DNA from: Bacillota bacterium
Lineage (GTDB): Bacteria; Bacillota; Clostridia; Oscillospirales; Acutalibacteraceae
Direction of reading: 5' to 3'
Length of the DNA: 32,694 nt
Assembly (NCBI GenBank): GCA_023401495.1
Contig: JAEXDU010000127.1
Coordinates: 1-32,694 of the forward strand
The translations under genes and the position numbers were made by a program. This document shows, piece after piece, positions 8,078-15,968 of this stretch. Numbering within the stretch: position 1 is the first letter of the stretch; the number at the start of each line of letters is the position of its first letter. Under the pieces are notes generated by a model that worked only from the letters and a program-made list of their open reading frames with translations, did not search any database and was not told the origin of the DNA.

Positions 8078-8317
8078 ATGAATATCATCGCCATCGCCTT
8101 AATTGTGGCTTTCGTCGTGATATTATCCATCATCGAGGTTCCCAAGATGCTCAGACGGTGTTTGTACAAGGAGCTGGTTCTGTACTCGGTATTTTTACTG
8201 ATCGGCGCCGTCACAGGAATTCTGGTAACTCTTGATGTTAAGGTACCCAATCCCTCCGATCCCCTTGCACTTCTTCTAAGCCCCTTTGTGACGGTGGTCA
8301 AATTCATTTTAGGTTGA
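8078..8317 (+). CDS. Small two-helix membrane protein of the germinant receptor operon (D-subunit-like)
   Basis: 79 residues with two hydrophobic helices (about 3-19 and 33-51), a basic link between them (KMLRRCLYKE) and a hydrophobic C-terminus. It begins three bases after the C-subunit stop, and its stop codon overlaps the ribosome binding region of the B gene. Short two-helix D proteins are known from some Bacillus germinant receptor operons, where they modulate germination. Size, topology and position fit that role, but I did not recognise a specific sequence motif, so the name rests on context. Confidence 0.75.
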   Translation: MNIIAIALIVAFVVILSIIEVPKMLRRCLYKELVLYSVFLLIGAVTGILVTLDVKVPNPSDPLALLLSPFVTVVKFILG

Positions 8318-8325
8318 GAGGACAC

Positions 8326-9450
8326 ATGAATAAAGAAAAGATCAGCAATCATCAATTATATTCCCTGACGGCCTGTGCCACCTGCGGCTCTTCCCTCCTT
8401 GTTGTCGCTTCGCCTGTCACAGAATTATGCGGGCGTGACGGATGGATCGCCTCTATTGTGTCAAGCCTGTTTGGAGTCGTCTTTATTCTGCTCTACTATG
8501 CTTTGGGCCAGCTGTTCCCAAATAAGAATTTGATTCAGATCATTCGCACGGTTTTCGGCAAATGGCTGGGCGGAATCATCTCTATTTATTTTATTATTTT
8601 CTGCATTCACAGCGGGATACAGATTACCGCTTATATCGGCCAGTTTATCACGACGGAATACCTCATTACTTCGCCTGTTTACGCCATCAACCTGCTGATT
8701 CTTATCATTATGGCAGGCGCCCTGCTCTATGGCCTTGAAACCACCGTGCGTTCTTCCGAGATATTATTGAAGGTCGTTATTTTCATCATGGCTTTCCTGT
8801 TTTTGGCGAATATCTCGAATATTAAAGTCCATTATATTCAGCCGGTGCTCGAAAACGGCTTTTATCCGATTTTCAAAGGCAGCCTCTATATCACCAGCTA
8901 CCGCATCTGGCCGCTGATCTTTTTAAATATGATCTATCCGATTCATACAGACCAATCTTCTTCCGCCCTAAAAGCAATGCTCAAAGGATATTTTCTGGGG
9001 TCAGTGATCATGTTTCTGGTGATGCTGATGTCCCTTCTGGTATTGGGCACACACGTGACCTCCGTTTTCATATATCCCACTTACTTTCTCGCAAAGCAGA
9101 TCAGCTTCGGCTTTTTGTCCCGCGTAGAGGGGCTGATCGTCGGCGCATGGCTCATCACCTTATTCTTTAAAGGATTTTGTTATTTTTACGCGGGAATTCA
9201 AAGCATCTCCACCTTCATGCGTTTGAAAGATTATCGAAAAATCGTATGCCCCATCCTGTTTGTGGTTCTGATTTATTCGAACATTGTATACCCGAGCAGC
9301 GCTTATCTGGCCTTTTGGGACAAATATGTCTGGATCTCGTATTCCTTTACCGCAGGGCTTCTTCTGCCCGCCTTCATTGTACTCGTCTATTTCATCCAAA
9401 AAGCGCTTCAGAAAATGAACCGGCCGGAGCTTGCGCAGGATTCAGCCTGA
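8326..9450 (+). CDS. Spore germination permease-like protein, GerB family B subunit
   Basis: About 374 residues from ATG 8326, which follows an AGAGGAC box. A TTG at 8314 would add four residues but lacks its own ribosome binding site. The protein is hydrophobic throughout, with about ten helices, and opens with KEKISNHQLYSLTACATCGSSLL, typical of the Spore_permease family of the amino acid-polyamine-organocation superfamily. B subunits bind the germinant in the known receptors. It is the last gene of the operon and is followed by a terminator. Family certain, ligand unknown. Confidence 0.95.
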   Translation: MNKEKISNHQLYSLTACATCGSSLLVVASPVTELCGRDGWIASIVSSLFGVVFILLYYALGQLFPNKNLIQIIRTVFGKWLGGIISIYFIIFCIHSGIQITAYIGQFITTEYLITSPVYAINLLILIIMAGALLYGLETTVRSSEILLKVVIFIMAFLFLANISNIKVHYIQPVLENGFYPIFKGSLYITSYRIWPLIFLNMIYPIHTDQSSSALKAMLKGYFLGSVIMFLVMLMSLLVLGTHVTSVFIYPTYFLAKQISFGFLSRVEGLIVGAWLITLFFKGFCYFYAGIQSISTFMRLKDYRKIVCPILFVVLIYSNIVYPSSAYLAFWDKYVWISYSFTAGLLLPAFIVLVYFIQKALQKMNRPELAQDSA

Positions 9451-9525
9451 CTCCCTTATTTTTTAAAAAATCTGTTTCAACAACAGTCCGGCCATTCAGA
9501 TTTTTCTCTCGCTCTGAAAAATGAA

Positions 9526-9574
9526 ACAAAAAGCAGCGCACAACCGAAACTCCGGTTCGTGCGCTGCTTTTGTA
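9526..9574 (+). terminator. Intrinsic terminator of the ger operon
   Basis: A long hairpin with ACAAAA/TTTTGT at the base, a GCAGCGCAC/GTGCGCTGC stem and an inner ACCG/CGGT extension with one bulged base. It lies 75 bases after the ger stop codon, ahead of the next promoter. Confidence 0.75.
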
Positions 9575-9591
9575 AAGAAACAGGCCCGGGC

Positions 9592-9620
9592 TTGTCAATC
9601 CGGGACAGGCGGGTTACAAT
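9592..9620 (+). promoter_or_regulatory. Sigma-A promoter of the bceRS-like genes
   Basis: TTGTCA at 9592-9597, a 17-base spacer and TACAAT at 9615-9620. The start would be near 9627, giving a 20-base leader to the response regulator ATG. Confidence 0.75.
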
Positions 9621-9647
9621 AAGGGACAGAGAAAGCAAGGTGATACC

Positions 9648-10319
9648 ATGTACCGGATTCTGATTGTGGAAGATAATTCAGGAATTGCGGCCGCGATGAA
9701 AAAGCATATTGAAGCATGGGGACTGGAAGCGATGTGCGCCGAGGATTTTCAGAATGTGCTCACGACGTTTTCCGAATACAATCCGCACCTGGTTCTGCTG
9801 GACATTTCGCTGCCCTTTTTCAACGGGTATCACTGGTGCAGTGAAATCCGCAAGGTATCGAAGGTCCCCATTGTGTTTATCTCCTCGGCCTCCGAAAACA
9901 TGAACATCGTCATGGCAATGAACATGGGCGGTGATGATTTTATCGCAAAGCCCTTCGATTTGACTGTTTTCATGGCGAAAATACAGGCCATCCTGCGCAG
10001 AACCTATGACTTTTCGGGACAGGTTTCCGTGCTGGAGCACAGGGGCGCCCTGCTGAACACCGCGGACGCCACGCTGACCTACCAGGGGGAACGCATCGAC
10101 CTGACGAAGAACGATTACCGCATCTTACAGGCGCTGATGGAGCGCAAAGGCCAGGTGGTCAGCCGCGAAAAGCTGATGGAACGGCTGTGGGAAACCGACA
10201 GCTTTGTAGATGAAAACACACTGACCGTAAACATGACGCGCCTGCGCAAGAAGCTCGACGCCGCGGGCCTGACGCATTTTATCACCACCAAGGTCGGGAT
10301 GGGTTATCTGGTGGAATAG
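9648..10319 (+). CDS. BceR-like OmpR-family response regulator
   Basis: 223 residues: a receiver domain with acidic pocket E8-D9, phospho-acceptor D52, S79 and K101, then an OmpR/PhoB winged helix (residues about 130-223, ending in the GMGYLVE signature). Receiver and output are intact. It is followed after 21 bases by a sensor kinase of the intramembrane-sensing type and then by a BceAB-like transporter, the classical arrangement of peptide-antibiotic (bacitracin, lantibiotic) detoxification modules. The likely binding sites are the phased TGTAAG repeats ahead of the transporter genes. Confidence 0.92.
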   Translation: MYRILIVEDNSGIAAAMKKHIEAWGLEAMCAEDFQNVLTTFSEYNPHLVLLDISLPFFNGYHWCSEIRKVSKVPIVFISSASENMNIVMAMNMGGDDFIAKPFDLTVFMAKIQAILRRTYDFSGQVSVLEHRGALLNTADATLTYQGERIDLTKNDYRILQALMERKGQVVSREKLMERLWETDSFVDENTLTVNMTRLRKKLDAAGLTHFITTKVGMGYLVE

Positions 10320-10340
10320 ACCACCGGAAAGGGGCAGACT

Positions 10341-11333
10341 ATGAGAGTATGGAGCCGCTATTTCAGGGCGTACACAAAGCAGATCGTCGTCTATTTTCTG
10401 TTCTGCGCCATTTTTCTGCTCACCTTCGCTTTATACGATCTTCCGCTGGCGGCGGTGCTGTACCCCGCGGTCATCTGCACCGTTTTGGGGCTGGTGATCC
10501 TGATTCTGAATTTCATTTCCTTTGCCGCGCGGCACAAGGAGCTGCTGGCCTTATATTCGGAGGCCACCGTTACCGTAAAGCGCCTTCCGCACGCAAAGAG
10601 CCTGCTGGAAGAGGATTATCAGCAGATCATACTTTCTCTGTTTCAGGAAAAGGTGGATCTGGAAAATCGGATGGAGAGCCGCTATACGGATTTGATCGAA
10701 TACTACACCGTTTGGGCGCACCAGATCAAAACCCCGATTGCCTCGATGCGCCTGAGCCTGCAGGAGGAGGATTCCCCGTTCAGCCGCGAGCTGACGGAGG
10801 AACTGCAGAGTATCGAGCAGTACGTGGATATGGTGCTTTGCTACCTGCGGCTGGATTCCTCTTCGACGGATTATCTGATCCGAAAATACGATCTGGACGC
10901 CATCCTCCGGCAGGCCGTACGCAAGTTTGCTTCGCAGTTCATCCGCCGCAAGATCAAACTGGTTTACGAGTCGACCAGCTTTTCCGTTTTAACGGATGAA
11001 AAATGGCTTCTGTTCGTTCTGGAGCAGCTGCTCTCCAACGCGATCAAATACACCAAAAGCGGGGGCACGGTTTCCATCACCATGGATGAGCCGGGTATTC
11101 TGTGCATCAGCGATACCGGTATCGGCATCGCGCCGGAGGATCTGCCGCGTATTTTTGAAAAAGGCTACACCGGCTACAACGGACGCGGCGACAAAAAGGC
11201 GAGTGGGATCGGCCTGTACCTTTGCCGCCGGATCTGCGGCAACCTGCGGCACCGCATTACGGCCCGCTCCGCGCTGGGGAGAGGAACCGTGATCTGCCTG
11301 GATTTGAACCGCACAGAGCTGGAGCGAGAATAG
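10341..11333 (+). CDS. BceS-like intramembrane-sensing histidine kinase
   Basis: 330 residues. Two N-terminal membrane helices (about 14-31 and 36-60) are joined by only a few residues, so there is almost no extracellular sensor; such kinases are informed by their partner ABC transporter. The phospho-acceptor is H127 in the WAHQIKTPIASMRL box. The ATPase domain has N-box SNAIKY, G1 DTGIG and a GIGLYLC G2 region. ATG 10341 follows GGAAAGGGG. The gene ends 117 bases before the transporter operon, which has its own promoter region. Confidence 0.92.
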   Translation: MRVWSRYFRAYTKQIVVYFLFCAIFLLTFALYDLPLAAVLYPAVICTVLGLVILILNFISFAARHKELLALYSEATVTVKRLPHAKSLLEEDYQQIILSLFQEKVDLENRMESRYTDLIEYYTVWAHQIKTPIASMRLSLQEEDSPFSRELTEELQSIEQYVDMVLCYLRLDSSSTDYLIRKYDLDAILRQAVRKFASQFIRRKIKLVYESTSFSVLTDEKWLLFVLEQLLSNAIKYTKSGGTVSITMDEPGILCISDTGIGIAPEDLPRIFEKGYTGYNGRGDKKASGIGLYLCRRICGNLRHRITARSALGRGTVICLDLNRTELERE

Positions 11334-11358
11334 CGCTTTTGGCAGCGCCTTTCAAAAC

Positions 11359-11424
11359 TGTAAGAATATCGAGGGGAAATGTAAGCCGATTCGATGGCGG
11401 CTCATTTCTCCTTTTTGCTACAAT
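11359..11424 (+). promoter_or_regulatory. Regulated promoter of the bceAB-like operon with two phased repeats
   Basis: TGTAAG occurs at 11359-11364 and again at 11380-11385, exactly 21 bases (two helical turns) apart, within longer similar blocks. A TACAAT -10 box lies at 11419-11424, but the -35 position is poor (GGCGGC). The repeats would sit about 50 and 70 bases before the start, as expected for an OmpR-type activator at a promoter needing activation. The binding protein is inferred to be the neighbouring response regulator. Confidence 0.65.
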
Positions 11425-11450
11425 AAGCCCATAACAAGGAGGAATGCCAA

Positions 11451-12215
11451 ATGTCTATTCTCGAAGTCAACAACCTGAAAAAGGTATATACCACCCGCTT
11501 TGGCGGGAATCAGGTGGAAGCGCTGAAAAATGTTTCGTTCAGCGTGGAAAAGGGCGAATATGTAGCGATCATGGGAGAATCCGGCTCCGGTAAAACGACG
11601 CTTTTAAATATTCTGGCCGCTCTCGATAAGCCCACCGGCGGCTCTGTACTGCTCGACGCTCGCGATTTCTCCAAGATCAGGGAATCGGAAATCGCCTCTT
11701 TCCGCAGAGATAATCTGGGCTTTGTCTTTCAGGATTTCAACCTGCTCGATACGTTTTCTCTGATGGACAACATTTATCTTCCGCTGGTGCTGGCCGGTGT
11801 ACCATACCAGGAGATGGAGCGCCGCCTGAAACCGACCGCAGAGCAGCTCGGGATTTCGGAGCTGCTCCCCAAATACCCCTACGAGGTATCGGGCGGACAA
11901 AAGCAGCGCGCCGCCGTGGCCCGGGCGCTGATTACGAACCCCAGGCTGATTCTGGCCGATGAGCCGACCGGCGCGCTGGATTCCAAATCCACAGACGAGC
12001 TTCTGCAGCTGTTCGCGCAGATCAACCTCAGCGGGCAGACCATTTTGATGGTGACCCATTCGGTGAAAGCCGCCTGCCACGCAGGCCGCGTTCTGTTCAT
12101 CAAAGACGGGGAAGTTTTTCACCAGATTTACCGCGGCGGCAGCACCAAAGAAGCCATGTACCAGAAAATTTCTGATACGCTTACCGTTCTTGCGACAGGC
12201 GGTGACCGGAAATGA
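11451..12215 (+). CDS. BceA-like ABC transporter ATP-binding protein
   Basis: 254 residues with Walker A GESGSGKT at 42-49, Q-loop FVFQDFN, signature SGGQKQR from 147, Walker B LILADEPTGALD (D170, E171) and switch His in MVTHS. This is the MacB/BceA class of peptide-related transporter ATPases. The start has a strong AAGGAGG at 11436-11442. Its stop overlaps the permease ATG (ATGA at 12212), so the two are coupled. With the permease it likely frees lipid-carrier intermediates from antimicrobial peptides, and it also signals to the kinase. Confidence 0.94.
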   Translation: MSILEVNNLKKVYTTRFGGNQVEALKNVSFSVEKGEYVAIMGESGSGKTTLLNILAALDKPTGGSVLLDARDFSKIRESEIASFRRDNLGFVFQDFNLLDTFSLMDNIYLPLVLAGVPYQEMERRLKPTAEQLGISELLPKYPYEVSGGQKQRAAVARALITNPRLILADEPTGALDSKSTDELLQLFAQINLSGQTILMVTHSVKAACHAGRVLFIKDGEVFHQIYRGGSTKEAMYQKISDTLTVLATGGDRK

Positions 12216-14239
12216 AACACGGCTTTTACGCCCGCCTGGCCTGGACGGGAATCCAGAAGAACCGCAAAACGTATCTGCCGTATCTTCTCACCTGCGTGGG
12301 AATGGTGATGATGTATTACCTTGTCAGCTTCCTTTCCAAAAACGCGAATGTCGCTCTCATCCGGGGCGGCAACACCCTGCAGGCAATTCTGGGATTGGGA
12401 AGCGGAGTCATCGCCGTTTTTGCCGTCATTTTTCTGTTTTATACCAACTCGTTCCTGATCCGCCGAAGGAAAACGGAATTCGGCCTTTATAACATTCTTG
12501 GGATGGGAAAATGGAACCTGACCCGCATCCTGCTTTGGGAAAGCGCCGCGATCTGCGCCATTTCTCTTCTTGGCGGGCTGTTTTTCGGCATTCTGTTTTC
12601 CAAGCTGGCGGAGCTGCTGCTGGTAAACCTGTTGGGAGGCAAAGGCAACTTTACCTTTACCGTGGAGCCGAGCGCCATCTTATCCGCAGTGCTGCTGTTC
12701 CTCGGCATTTTCGTTCTGATTTTCCTCAATACCTTCCGCCAGATTCACGTTTCAAAGCCCATTGAGCTGCTGCACAGCGAAACGGTGGGCGAACGCCCGC
12801 CGAAAGCGAACTGGATTGTTGCTGTTCTGGGTGTGGTCATTCTGGCAGTCGCGTACTATGTATCGGTTACCATCGAGAACCCCCTTGCCGCTCTGGTATG
12901 GTTCTTCGGGGCGGCCGCCATGGTGGTCGTTGCCAGCTACCTTCTGTTTATCGCAGGCTCGGTCGTGCTCTGCAAGATTCTGCAAAAAAACAAAGGTTAT
13001 TATTATAAGACGCGCCATTTTGTTTCGGTTTCTTCCATGATGTACCGCATGAAGCGCAACGGCGCCGGCCTGGCCTCGATCTGCATCCTGTCTACGATGG
13101 TGCTTGTCATGATGTCCTCCACCGTCTGCCTGTTCGTCGGAACAGAGGATTCCCTGCACGGGCGCTACCCCAGGGATATTACAATCCAAACCAGCACACT
13201 CGACGAAACTCAGACCAATCAGGTGCATCAGGCTGCGGAGGATGTGCTGAAAAAGCACCAGCTGCTGCAGGAAAATTTCCTGCAGTACCGTTACCTCAGC
13301 CTGGCGGCAGTTCTTGAGGATAACAGGCTCAATTTCAACCGCGGCATGCTGGATTCCTCTTCTCTGAAAAACACCGGCCTGATTCGCCAGGTATTCGTCC
13401 TTTCGCTGGACGAGTACAACCGCCTGACCGGCTCAAACGAGGCTCTGGCCGCGGACGAGGTGCTCCTGTGCAGCACAAAGACCGACTATACCAGCGATAC
13501 CATTGCATTGCAGAAGGAAAGTGCTAAAAAAATCAAGAAAATCGTCCCGAAGTTTTTACAAAACGGGGCTGACGCCGCGCAGATTTACCCATCCCTGTTC
13601 CTGATCGTTCCGGATTTCGAACAGGAACGTCAGATATTTCGCGACTGGGCCAAAACCTACTCGGAATATGAAATTTCTGCCGAATCCGATTTTTACGGGT
13701 TTGATCTTTCCTGCGACGATTCTGAGGAAATCGCCATTCGGGAAGAAATTTCGCAGAAGATTCAGAAGCTTCAGCAGGAGGACCCGGATTTTGCTTCTGT
13801 ACATGTCGAAAGCCTCGCGATCAACCGCTCGGAATTCTATGGCCTGAACGGCGGGCTGCTCTTCCTGGGTATTCTGCTGGGGATCGTATTCGTGTTTGCC
13901 GCCGTGCTGATTATGTACTATAAGCAGATTTCGGAGGGCTATGAGGATCAGAGCCGCTTTGAAATTATGCAGAAGGTCGGCATGACAAAACGGGAGATCA
14001 AGAAGAGCATCAATTCGCAAGTGCTCACCGTGTTCTTCCTCCCCCTGATTGCGGCAGGCGTACACGTAGCCTTCGCGTTCCCGATCATCTCAAAGCTTCT
14101 GCTGCTGTTCGGCCTTTTCAACACAACTCTTCTCATCGTGGTTTCCATTGCGTGCTACCTGATATTTGCCCTGTTTTACGTACTGGTTTATCTCATTACG
14201 TCCCGCGCGTATTACGATATTGTCAGCGGCGCAAAATGA
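12212..14239 (+). CDS. BceB-like ABC transporter permease
   Basis: 675 residues, FtsX-type. An N-terminal helix and early helices are followed by a second set up to about residue 308. A large extracellular domain spans about 312-545, and three C-terminal helices follow (GGLLFLGILLGIVFVFAAVLIMYY and two more). The big loop between helices 7 and 8 is the hallmark of BceB-type permeases and determines peptide recognition. Length matches the family (about 640-670). The extracellular domain is the variable part, so the actual antibiotic cannot be predicted. Confidence 0.94.
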   Translation: MKHGFYARLAWTGIQKNRKTYLPYLLTCVGMVMMYYLVSFLSKNANVALIRGGNTLQAILGLGSGVIAVFAVIFLFYTNSFLIRRRKTEFGLYNILGMGKWNLTRILLWESAAICAISLLGGLFFGILFSKLAELLLVNLLGGKGNFTFTVEPSAILSAVLLFLGIFVLIFLNTFRQIHVSKPIELLHSETVGERPPKANWIVAVLGVVILAVAYYVSVTIENPLAALVWFFGAAAMVVVASYLLFIAGSVVLCKILQKNKGYYYKTRHFVSVSSMMYRMKRNGAGLASICILSTMVLVMMSSTVCLFVGTEDSLHGRYPRDITIQTSTLDETQTNQVHQAAEDVLKKHQLLQENFLQYRYLSLAAVLEDNRLNFNRGMLDSSSLKNTGLIRQVFVLSLDEYNRLTGSNEALAADEVLLCSTKTDYTSDTIALQKESAKKIKKIVPKFLQNGADAAQIYPSLFLIVPDFEQERQIFRDWAKTYSEYEISAESDFYGFDLSCDDSEEIAIREEISQKIQKLQQEDPDFASVHVESLAINRSEFYGLNGGLLFLGILLGIVFVFAAVLIMYYKQISEGYEDQSRFEIMQKVGMTKREIKKSINSQVLTVFFLPLIAAGVHVAFAFPIISKLLLLFGLFNTTLLIVVSIACYLIFALFYVLVYLITSRAYYDIVSGAK

Positions 14240-14277
14240 GAGCCTTTGTCCCCCTTTTCACTTCTTTCCTTATAAAA

Positions 14278-14313
14278 TAAAAAGGGCCGCCTCTCTAAGA
14301 GGCGGCCTTTTTT
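14278..14313. terminator. Bidirectional intrinsic terminator between bceB-like gene and uppP
   Basis: GGCCGCCTCT at 14285-14294 pairs perfectly with AGAGGCGGCC at 14298-14307 around a CTA loop. It is flanked by an A run and a T run, so it can stop both converging transcripts. Confidence 0.9.
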
Positions 14314-14318
14314 CATGA

Positions 14319-15140
14319 TCAGCGAAACACAAAAGTGAGAATCACAAGGATGCCAAGAACGATTCTGTACCAGCCGAACACCTTAAAGTCGTGCCGCTTG
14401 ATATAGACCGTTAAAAACCGGATCGCAAGCAGCGATACAAGAAAAGCCACCAGCGTACCAACCAGCAAAACCGTCATTTCCAAGCTTGTGGCGGGCAGGC
14501 CGTACTTTACCATTTTCAGCAGGCTCGCACCGAACATCACCGGGATCGCCAGATAGAACGTAAACTCTGTGGCCGCGACTCTGGACGTTCCAAGCAGCAT
14601 CGCGCCGATGATCGTTGCTCCTGAACGGGAGGTGCCGGGGATCAACGCCAGAACCTGAAACAGTCCGATCAAAAACGCTGTTTTGTAGTTCATCTGGTTA
14701 ACGTCGCGTATTTTGGCTGAGGAATCCCTGTGGCGGTTCTCAATGACAATAAACAGAATACCGTACAGCACCAGCGTGAAGGATACGGTCTGGTAGTTAT
14801 AAAACAAAGCGTTGATCGGGTCGTCGAACAACAGCCCGATGACTGCGGCCGGGATACACGCAGCAATTATTTTCATCCATAAGGAAATCGTATCGCTCTC
14901 AATATGCAGTCTTCCTTCGTTCGAAAACGGCCACAGCTTTTTCCAATAAAACACGATGACGGCGAGAATCGCCCCCAGCTGAATGACCACAAAAAAGAGC
15001 TCCTTGAATTCTGCCGATGCGTTCAGCTTTAAAAACTGATCCACCAGAATCAAATGGCCCGTACTGCTGATCGGCAGCCACTCGGTGATTCCTTCTACAA
15101 TGCCTAAAAAAACTGCTTTTAAAATCTCTACTACATTCAT
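14319..15140 (-). CDS. uppP: Undecaprenyl-diphosphatase (UppP/BacA)
   Basis: 273 residues, the usual family size. The catalytic region is intact: EGITEWLPISSTGH with E16, E20 and H29, and the PGTSRSG motif with R172. The enzyme is an integral membrane protein that removes a phosphate from undecaprenyl pyrophosphate, recycling the cell-wall lipid carrier. Overproduction gives bacitracin resistance because bacitracin binds the pyrophosphate form. It lies 108 bases downstream of kdpE on the same strand but converges on the Bce-like module, whose peptides act on the same lipid cycle. A separate promoter is likely, but I could not define one. Confidence 0.97.
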   Translation of the reverse strand: MNVVEILKAVFLGIVEGITEWLPISSTGHLILVDQFLKLNASAEFKELFFVVIQLGAILAVIVFYWKKLWPFSNEGRLHIESDTISLWMKIIAACIPAAVIGLLFDDPINALFYNYQTVSFTLVLYGILFIVIENRHRDSSAKIRDVNQMNYKTAFLIGLFQVLALIPGTSRSGATIIGAMLLGTSRVAATEFTFYLAIPVMFGASLLKMVKYGLPATSLEMTVLLVGTLVAFLVSLLAIRFLTVYIKRHDFKVFGWYRIVLGILVILTFVFR

Positions 15141-15248
15141 ACCTGTGTTATGGCTCCAATTCTGTTAGGATAAGCAAAAGGTTGCCGGTTCCTGCCGCCG
15201 ATCGCCGAAATCCAAATTTGCCTTCGCTCTATCATAGAATAGAATCGT

Positions 15249-15968
15249 TTATTTTTCAACTGGTTCTTCTACCATTCGGTATCCGACACCCATTTCTGTG
15301 AGAATGTATTTGGGTGCCCCGGGGTTCGCCTCTATTTTTCTGCGGATATTGGCCATATTGACGCGCAGGGTATGGCTTTCATCGGTGTAAATGCCCCATA
15401 CCTCGCGTATGATAAAATCGTGGGTGAGCACCTTGCCCGCGTTTTGAGACAGCAAAACCAGAATTTTATACTCTATGGGGGTCAGGTGAATCCGCTCCCC
15501 GGCTCTGGATACCGTCCGTTTATCATAATCGATTTCCAGCTCTCCGATGGTCACCTTTTCTTCCCCCGCCGCGTTCGTGCCGGCTGACTGCAGGCTGTGA
15601 CGCATGGCCGTGCGAATCCGAGCCAGCAGTTCAGAGGTTCCAAACGGCTTTACAATATAATCATCGGCGCCCAAATCGAGGGCGGATACCTTTTCGCGCT
15701 CGTGCCCGCGGGCTGAAACCACAATGACGGGCGTTTTGGACCATTCGCGTATTTGCCGGAGGATTTCGGTGCCGTCGATATCCGGCAGCCCCAAATCGAG
15801 CAGGACGATGTCCGGAACATGAGAGGTGAACAGTGAAAGACCTTCCTTCCCCGTTTTGGCCTTTACCACCTGATACTGATTGGAGGTTAAAATGGCTGAT
15901 ATAAAATTGCAGATGGCATCCTCATCCTCAATAATCAAAACCGTCGGCTTGATGTCCAAGTCAATCAC
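15249..15968 (-). CDS. kdpE: Response regulator KdpE
   Basis: OmpR-family regulator of about 239 residues: acidic pocket E14-D15, phospho-acceptor D58 in LLDLGLPD, a conserved DDYIVKPFG stretch, and a winged helix ending in GVGYRM. It overlaps the end of kdpD by eight bases. The GTG at 15968 overlaps its GGGAG box, whereas a TTG three codons later (15959) has that box at good spacing and gives MDIKPTVLIIEDED, so the TTG may be the true start. It likely activates the kdpF promoter at 23406-23468. Confidence 0.95.
   Translation of the reverse strand: MIDLDIKPTVLIIEDEDAICNFISAILTSNQYQVVKAKTGKEGLSLFTSHVPDIVLLDLGLPDIDGTEILRQIREWSKTPVIVVSARGHEREKVSALDLGADDYIVKPFGTSELLARIRTAMRHSLQSAGTNAAGEEKVTIGELEIDYDKRTVSRAGERIHLTPIEYKILVLLSQNAGKVLTHDFIIREVWGIYTDESHTLRVNMANIRRKIEANPGAPKYILTEMGVGYRMVEEPVEK

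Noticed and set aside
8314..8325. TTG start for the ger B subunit, four codons upstream
   Set aside because: ATG 8326 has an AGAGGAC box at good spacing; the TTG overlaps the preceding stop codon and has none.
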